A stretch of DNA of 13,059 nt from Bacteroidota bacterium (lineage in GTDB: Bacteria; Bacteroidota; Bacteroidia; Cytophagales; Cyclobacteriaceae), in NCBI GenBank assembly GCA_023431285.1, contig JAEYXN010000148.1:1-13059 (forward strand). Reading direction: 5' to 3'. Made by a program: the position numbers and the translations under genes. Shown in pieces: positions 8,606 through 13,059 of the stretch. Position 1 is the first letter of the stretch. Every line of letters begins with the position of its first letter. The notes under the pieces are model-generated. The model searched no databases, was not told the origin of the DNA, and saw nothing but the letters and a program-made list of their open reading frames with translations.

Positions 8606-9630
8606 TGGATGCAAATGTCAAGAAAGTAATGGCGGATCTGAAGGCCCGCAAGTTCGCCCCGGTATATTTTCTCGACGGGGAGGAGACGTTCTACATCGAC
8701 ATGATTTCCGATTACATCGAAAAGAATGTCCTCTCAGAGGCTGAAAAAGGATTTAATCAGGTAGTGGTCTACGGGAAGGATGCCCCCATGGCTACTGTGC
8801 TCACTCACGCACGAAGGTTTCCAATGATGGCGGAGCGTCAGGTGGTCATCGTCAAAGAAGCCCAGGAAATTCCGGACCTCAACAAGGAGACTGGTAGCAA
8901 GCTTCTTCTGGACTATCTCACTAAGGCAGTTCCCAGCACAGTGCTGGTTTTCTGTCACAAGCACAAAACTATCGACAAGAGGAGAGAACTTGGGAAGAAA
9001 ATCGGCCAATTGTGCGTTACCGTGTCAACGAAGAAGTTATACGACAACCAGCTTCCCGAATTTGTATCAGAGTACACCAGGGATCAGAAGATCCCTATCG
9101 AAGACCGCGCGGTGCAGGCGTTGTGTGAGTTTGTTGGAAATGATCTCCACCGCCTGGCGAATGAGATCGACAAGCTGGCAATATCGCTACCGGTAGGTGA
9201 GCCCATTACCGCAGACCGGGTCATGAATCAGGTCGGCATCAGCAAGGAATACAATATTTTTGAGCTGCAGAAAGCAATTATTTTTAAGGATGCACTTCAG
9301 GCAAACAGGATAGTGAACTACTTCGAAAGTAACACCAAAAAGAATCCGATTATCCCGCTCGTCGCGTTTCTCTTCTCGTTCTTCAGCAAGCTGCTCATCG
9401 CTGCGCAGGCAACGGATAAGAGTGAAAAAGGCTTAGCTAGTGAATTGAAGGTGAGCCCTTATGCTGTGCGTGATTACAGTAGCGCTTTACGTAATTATCC
9501 ACTTCCGAAAATCATTGATAACATCGGTTTTATCAAAGACGCTGACCTTAAATTAAAAGGCGTCAATGCCGGATCGGCGACCGATGGGCAGATCGTCCGC
9601 GAACTTGTATGGCGGTTGATGAATCAATAA
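8605..9630 (+). CDS. holA: DNA polymerase III subunit delta
   Basis: A 341-residue protein of the usual length for HolA, the clamp-loader subunit that opens the beta sliding clamp during replication. The N-terminal degenerate AAA+ fold is recognisable: 'FAPVYFLDGEETFYID' (17-32) stands where other AAA+ proteins carry a P-loop, then 'ERQVVIVKEAQEI' (77-89) and 'STVLVFCHKH' (111-120). The helical middle contains 'NDLHRLANEIDKL' (179-191) and 'GISKEYNIFELQKAI' (211-225), both typical of delta. The C-terminal collar domain (about 225-341) completes the protein. Delta normally lacks a functional Walker A, and none is seen here. The ATG at 8605 shares a base with the rhomboid stop codon, which supports this start. 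No truncation or frameshift is apparent. A 304-base gap follows before the TPR gene. Confidence 0.93.
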   Translation: MDANVKKVMADLKARKFAPVYFLDGEETFYIDMISDYIEKNVLSEAEKGFNQVVVYGKDAPMATVLTHARRFPMMAERQVVIVKEAQEIPDLNKETGSKLLLDYLTKAVPSTVLVFCHKHKTIDKRRELGKKIGQLCVTVSTKKLYDNQLPEFVSEYTRDQKIPIEDRAVQALCEFVGNDLHRLANEIDKLAISLPVGEPITADRVMNQVGISKEYNIFELQKAIIFKDALQANRIVNYFESNTKKNPIIPLVAFLFSFFSKLLIAAQATDKSEKGLASELKVSPYAVRDYSSALRNYPLPKIIDNIGFIKDADLKLKGVNAGSATDGQIVRELVWRLMNQ

Positions 9631-9934
9631 GCATCGTGTCCGCCGAATCCCATTTGCGAATTCCGTCTTTCTAATGTTATCTTTAAGTCCATGCAAACTG
9701 TCGCATGGCCTATCCTTTCTTTCTCAGAATTTTTTCGTTCATCGCCCTGCCTGAGATGAGTCAAAGAATTCAATCTGTCCCAGTCATGTCGAAGGGCATG
9801 GAAATAATACGATCTCTCTTAATTTCGCGCGAGTTTAGGAAACGTGGTATGCTTTATGCGTCAATTGCATTTTTTGGTTGCCTGCTGGCAATAAATTTTT
9901 GGCCAGCCTGTTTTACTCTAAAGCCTTCAGAATA
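9631..9934 (+). other. 304-base gap between holA and the TPR gene
   Basis: This stretch has no confidently coding gene. It holds a good Bacteroidota-type promoter candidate (9653-9685), an ATG right after it (9691) opening a 22-codon ORF, and a doubtful 76-codon ORF (9705-9935) whose stop overlaps the TPR start codon. I found no clear terminator hairpin for holA and no known riboswitch structure. If the promoter is real, the TPR mRNA would carry a leader of about 240 bases. Confidence 0.5.
9653..9685 (+). promoter_or_regulatory. Candidate Bacteroidota promoter for the TPR gene
   Basis: TTTG at 9653-9656 is followed after 21 bases by TATCTTTA at 9678-9685, a 7-of-8 match to TAnnTTTG with acceptable spacing. 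It lies 23 bases past the holA stop and would start transcription near 9691, where an ATG occurs. It is the only well-formed promoter candidate I found between holA and the TPR gene; a TAAATTTT at 9892 lacks a TTTG at a proper distance. Confidence 0.4.
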
Positions 9935-9935
9935 A
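9705..9935 (+). CDS. Doubtful small ORF with one membrane segment
   Basis: A 76-codon frame starting at ATG 9705. The product would have a basic stretch 'REFRKRG' followed by a hydrophobic segment 'MLYASIAFFGCLLAINFW', giving a plausible single membrane helix with the basic side in the cytoplasm, and another hydrophobic N-terminal part. Its TAA overlaps the ATG of the TPR gene (TAATG, 9933-9937), the arrangement often seen in translational coupling. Against it: it resembles no family I know, uses several less common codons, and a stop-start overlap can occur by chance. It may be only leader sequence. Confidence 0.2.
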   Translation: MAYPFFLRIFSFIALPEMSQRIQSVPVMSKGMEIIRSLLISREFRKRGMLYASIAFFGCLLAINFWPACFTLKPSE

Positions 9936-12900
9936 TGAATCGGTTTATCTTTTTAATCTGCCTTTTGTTCGTATCCTATTGCGTCACTGCGCAGGAACAA
10001 CTCTCGCAAAACAAGGTGGAGCGTCTCTATCAACGCGGCAGCGACCTGGTCAACCACGCTAACTATGGTGCCGCTCGTGAAGTATTCTCCGACTTCCTCG
10101 CCCTTGCGCCAGCGTCGGACACACGCCGACCGGAAGCTGAGTATTATGTTGCGTTCAGCGCACTTAACCTCGGTCATCGCGACGGAGAGAAGCTGATCGA
10201 TGAATTCATAGATAAGAACCCTTCCAGCCCCAAGGCTTCAACAGCTTATTATGACCTCGCTAACTTCTTTTATTCCGAAGGAAATTATATCAAAGCATCA
10301 GGTTATTTCAAAAAGGTCAACTTTCCTTCGCTGACAACAGATCAGCAAAACCAGGGACACTTTAAGTGGGGATACAGCCTGTTCTCTCAGAAGAAACTCG
10401 ATGATGCGCTCGAGCAGTTCAACTTTGTAAAACGTTCAAATTCATCATATGCTCCCGCGGCAAGTTATTACTCAGGTTTCGTTGAGTCTTCGAACGGAAA
10501 GTATGAAGAAGCGCTTGCCGATCTGAAACGTGCCGAGGCCAGCCCTTCCTATTCTAACATCGTCCCTTATCTCATCGGAACCATATACTATAAACAAAAA
10601 CGCTATGACACTGTTATTGATTATGCCAACTCCCTGAAAGGAAGGAAAGATGTCGCGAACGCCGGTGAGTTCTCTATGCTTGTTGCGGAGTCTTATTACT
10701 TCAAAGGCGACTTCAAAAACGCATCGGAGGCATATCAAAAGTATTTTGAATCCAATCCTAAAGCAGAGGGTGGCCTTCTCTTCAGGGCCGGGTACGCAAA
10801 CTACGCGACTGGAAACACCGAAAAAGGGATCACTTATCTCGACAAGGCCGCCGCCGGAAAAGATACGGTAAGCTACTTCGCTTCCTATTACCTCGGCATC
10901 CTGCATCTGAAGCAAGGGAACAAACCCCTTGCGATGAATGCCTTCGAATATGCGAGAAAGAATCCCGGTAACAACGAGCTGGCCGAGGAAAGTGCATTCC
11001 AACTTGGAAAAGTTTCTTATGACGCTGGTAAACCCGACAAAGCGATCAATGAATTTGAATCCTTCCTGAAAACATATCCCCGGAGTTCCCATGCAACTGA
11101 AGTGAGGGAGCTTCTTGCTCAGGCGTACATCAATGGAAATAATTACAACAAAGCGATTGAATACATAGAGTCGCTTTCAAACAGAAATCAATACATCGAT
11201 CAGGCCTACCAGAAAGCAACGTACCTTAAAGGAAGTGAGCTATTCAATAAGAAGCTCTACCCTGAAGCGATTGCGAACTTTGAAAAATCATTGCGCTATC
11301 CGGTTGACCCAAGGTATACCGCGTTGGCAAGCTTCTGGGCAGGGGAGGCATACTCCACCGGCAGGAGAAATGAACAGGCCATCCCGCACTATACAAAAGT
11401 AGTTTCAATGTTGCCGAACGTTGAGCCCGAGTTGTTGCTCAAGACGCGCTATGGTCTTGCCTATTCTTACTTCAATACCAAGGCTTACGATAAAGCACTC
11501 TTCAACTTTAAGGACTTCACCAACAAGGCAAATCAGACTAATCCGAACTATACTGATGCCCTGGTACGCCTTGCAGACTGCTACTATGTGGCAAAGCAAT
11601 ACAACGATGCCCTGGCGACTTATAATAAAGCGAAGACTGCCGGATCTCCCGACGCTGATTACATCCTCCTTCAGGCTGGATTGATCGCAGGATTGCAACG
11701 GAAGTATGCAGAGGCAAAAACAAACTTCGGCGAGCTGATCGCCAAATATCCCCGCTCTCAATACAAGGATGAAGCAATTTATCAGCGTGCCATCTTCGAC
11801 GGAGAACAAGGAAACTATCAGGCAGTAGCGCAAGGGTTAGATCAGCTTATCCGTGAATCACCGAACTCACGCTTCCTACCCTATGCTTACATGAAACGCG
11901 CTGCGGCGAATTTTAACCTGAAAGCCTATGACAAAACGATCAACGACTATGTAGCGGTGATCAAACAATTTCCGGATCACACCCTGGCCCAGGATGCATT
12001 GCTTCCCTTGCAGGAAGTCTTGAACCTTGCAGGTCGCGGAAGTGAATACGATGGATATTATGCGATGGTTAGAAGTGCCAGCCCGAATTCAAAAAGCTTC
12101 GAGAATGTCGACTTCGAAACTGCAAAAAACCATTACTTCAATCAGCAATATGAAAGGGCCATAACAACGTTTACAACATACCTTTCTAGTTACCCGCAGT
12201 CTCCAAGGGTGCGCGACGCAAAATACTACCAGGCCGAATCGCATTACCGTCTGAAGCAGTTCGATCGGGCATTGCCTATCTATTCTGAGCTTTCCAACGA
12301 TCAGACGTATGAAAACCTTGGAAAGGTCGTGGCAAGGGTTGCGGAGATCAACTTCAAACAAAACAAATACGAACAGGCGGTATCCAGTTATCATCGTATG
12401 GAACAGCTGGCCCAAAGTAAGAGAGATCAGTACAATGCATGGTCTGGGTTGATGGAGTCCTTCTTTTTGCTGGGCCAGTACGATTCCACAGAAACCTATG
12501 CACGCATCATCCTTGAAAGAGGAAACGTAAGTGCCGGCGCTCAGAATAAAGCGTCTCTTTACCTCGGTAAGGCTGCAATGTCGAGAGGTGATAACGAGAC
12601 AGCCAAAGACGAATTCCTCAATACCCTGAACACTGCACAGGATGAGTTCGGAGCTGAAGCCAAGTACCTGCTTGCGCTGATTTTTTTCAACGAGAAGCAA
12701 CATAAGCAATCGTATGAGACGCTTATCAGTCTGAATACGGATTTTGCGGCGTATGATGAATGGGTCGGAAAATCATTCCTCCTCCTTGCCGATAACTTCT
12801 CGGCCCAGGAAGACTTGTTCCAGGCACGTCATACCCTTCAATCATTGATCGATCATTTCCCCCTCGCGCACATTAAGGAGCAGGCCAAAGCTAAGCTGAA

Positions 12901-12964
12901 AGAGATTGAGCGCAAGGAGACTGAAAAACAAGAGGCAATTGAAGCTGACACACTTGACAATTAA
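9935..12964 (+). CDS. Exported TPR-repeat protein (1009 residues)
   Basis: The start at 9935 gives a clean Sec signal peptide: MNR, a hydrophobic core (about 4-17) and probable cleavage after 'CVTA' at residue 19. The frame is open further upstream to 9878, but that would bury the signal. C16 is not in a lipobox, so a soluble periplasmic protein is more likely than a lipoprotein. The rest is built almost entirely of tetratricopeptide-like helical pairs with recurring A-x-x-x-Y and 'YP(R/Q)S' turns (near bases 11075, 11747 and 12191), similar in style to BamD/CpoB-type repeats but far longer. The C-terminal end is a charged Glu/Lys-rich helix. Such solenoids act as scaffolds for protein complexes; no enzyme motif is present. 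The next exported gene begins 18 bases after its stop, so the two probably share a transcript and perhaps a complex. The exact number of repeats and the partner are not determined. Confidence 0.9.
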   Translation: MNRFIFLICLLFVSYCVTAQEQLSQNKVERLYQRGSDLVNHANYGAAREVFSDFLALAPASDTRRPEAEYYVAFSALNLGHRDGEKLIDEFIDKNPSSPKASTAYYDLANFFYSEGNYIKASGYFKKVNFPSLTTDQQNQGHFKWGYSLFSQKKLDDALEQFNFVKRSNSSYAPAASYYSGFVESSNGKYEEALADLKRAEASPSYSNIVPYLIGTIYYKQKRYDTVIDYANSLKGRKDVANAGEFSMLVAESYYFKGDFKNASEAYQKYFESNPKAEGGLLFRAGYANYATGNTEKGITYLDKAAAGKDTVSYFASYYLGILHLKQGNKPLAMNAFEYARKNPGNNELAEESAFQLGKVSYDAGKPDKAINEFESFLKTYPRSSHATEVRELLAQAYINGNNYNKAIEYIESLSNRNQYIDQAYQKATYLKGSELFNKKLYPEAIANFEKSLRYPVDPRYTALASFWAGEAYSTGRRNEQAIPHYTKVVSMLPNVEPELLLKTRYGLAYSYFNTKAYDKALFNFKDFTNKANQTNPNYTDALVRLADCYYVAKQYNDALATYNKAKTAGSPDADYILLQAGLIAGLQRKYAEAKTNFGELIAKYPRSQYKDEAIYQRAIFDGEQGNYQAVAQGLDQLIRESPNSRFLPYAYMKRAAANFNLKAYDKTINDYVAVIKQFPDHTLAQDALLPLQEVLNLAGRGSEYDGYYAMVRSASPNSKSFENVDFETAKNHYFNQQYERAITTFTTYLSSYPQSPRVRDAKYYQAESHYRLKQFDRALPIYSELSNDQTYENLGKVVARVAEINFKQNKYEQAVSSYHRMEQLAQSKRDQYNAWSGLMESFFLLGQYDSTETYARIILERGNVSAGAQNKASLYLGKAAMSRGDNETAKDEFLNTLNTAQDEFGAEAKYLLALIFFNEKQHKQSYETLISLNTDFAAYDEWVGKSFLLLADNFSAQEDLFQARHTLQSLIDHFPLAHIKEQAKAKLKEIERKETEKQEAIEADTLDN

Positions 12965-12982
12965 TCGTTACGATTTTTTACG

Positions 12983-13059
12983 ATGATGAAAAGCACAAAG
13001 AAATTCGATTTGAAAGCAGTTGTCACGGTGGCATTGCTGATGGTGGTAACAGTGTCCGT
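12983..13059 (+). CDS. N-terminus of an exported protein (3' end missing)
   Basis: Two adjacent ATG codons (12983 and 12986) open a frame that runs to the window edge, 25 complete codons. The product begins 'MMKSTKKFDLK' followed by the hydrophobic run 'AVVTVALLMVVTVSV', the basic-then-hydrophobic pattern of a Sec signal peptide or first membrane helix. It lies 18 bases after the TPR stop and in the same direction, so an operon with the TPR gene is likely. Its family cannot be told from this piece; an outer-membrane or periplasmic protein would suit the context. Confidence 0.6.
   Translation, partial: MMKSTKKFDLKAVVTVALLMVVTVS

Noticed and set aside
9883..9902. Sigma-54-like TGGCAATAAATTTTTGG before the TPR gene
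   Set aside because: The -12 GC is absent at the required ten-base spacing after GG, so it does not meet the consensus.
9878..9934. In-frame upstream extension of the TPR protein to 9878
   Set aside because: It would place 19 residues ahead of a well-formed signal peptide; the ATG at 9935 fits export better.
10472..12709. Two antisense open frames of 206 codons each (10472-11092 and 12089-12709) within the TPR gene
   Set aside because: They lie entirely inside a confidently coding gene on the other strand, have no recognisable domain, and the equal length is coincidental; the two products do not resemble each other.
12963..12979. Hairpin-like AATCG-TTA-CGATT followed by TTTT after the TPR stop
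   Set aside because: The stem is five mainly A/T pairs and the next gene starts within a few bases; more likely spacer in an operon than a terminator.

Overview
The window looks like a chromosomal segment of a Bacteroidota bacterium, most likely of the Cytophagales/Cytophagia type. Three things suggest this. One surface protein ends in a type IX secretion system (T9SS) type A sorting domain. Candidate promoters resemble the Bacteroidota form (TTTG, about 20 bases, TAnnTTTG) instead of -35/-10. Start codons lack clear Shine-Dalgarno sequences. Genus is not resolved. I see no rRNA, tRNA, CRISPR array, insertion sequence or phage gene.

Layout. Bases 1-4083 (+) are the 3' part of a very large secreted, multidomain adhesin-like protein: PKD-like/Ig-like repeats, two PKD domains, a MAM/jelly-roll-like region, an Omp28/thioredoxin-like domain that has lost its cysteines, and the T9SS sorting domain. 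It converges on a two-gene operon on the minus strand: a sigma-54-dependent NtrC-type response regulator (7412-6051), followed with no gap by a soluble hybrid histidine kinase (6050-4134). A 102-base divergent region separates the regulator from a small TerB-like protein (7515-7970, +). A rhomboid intramembrane protease (8045-8605, +) then overlaps the start of holA, the DNA polymerase III delta subunit (8605-9630, +). A 304-base stretch with a good promoter candidate and a doubtful 76-codon ORF leads to a 1009-residue exported TPR protein (9935-12964, +). An exported protein starts 18 bases later and runs off the window (12983 onward).

How the genes work together. The clearest functional unit is the regulator/kinase pair. 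Together the two proteins carry every module of a His-Asp-His-Asp phosphorelay (HisKA His147, REC Asp439, HPt His578, then Asp57 of the regulator), ending in a sigma-54 activator with an intact GAFTGA loop. The targets are not visible: by eye I found no -24/-12 promoter in the non-coding gaps. The rhomboid-holA overlap and the TPR/exported-protein spacing suggest two more co-transcribed pairs. The rest is mainly core or housekeeping in character. I do not see a convincing new defence or mobile system here; the most unusual items are the cysteine-free Omp28-like domain, the regulator/kinase junction and the ambiguous leader upstream of the TPR gene.
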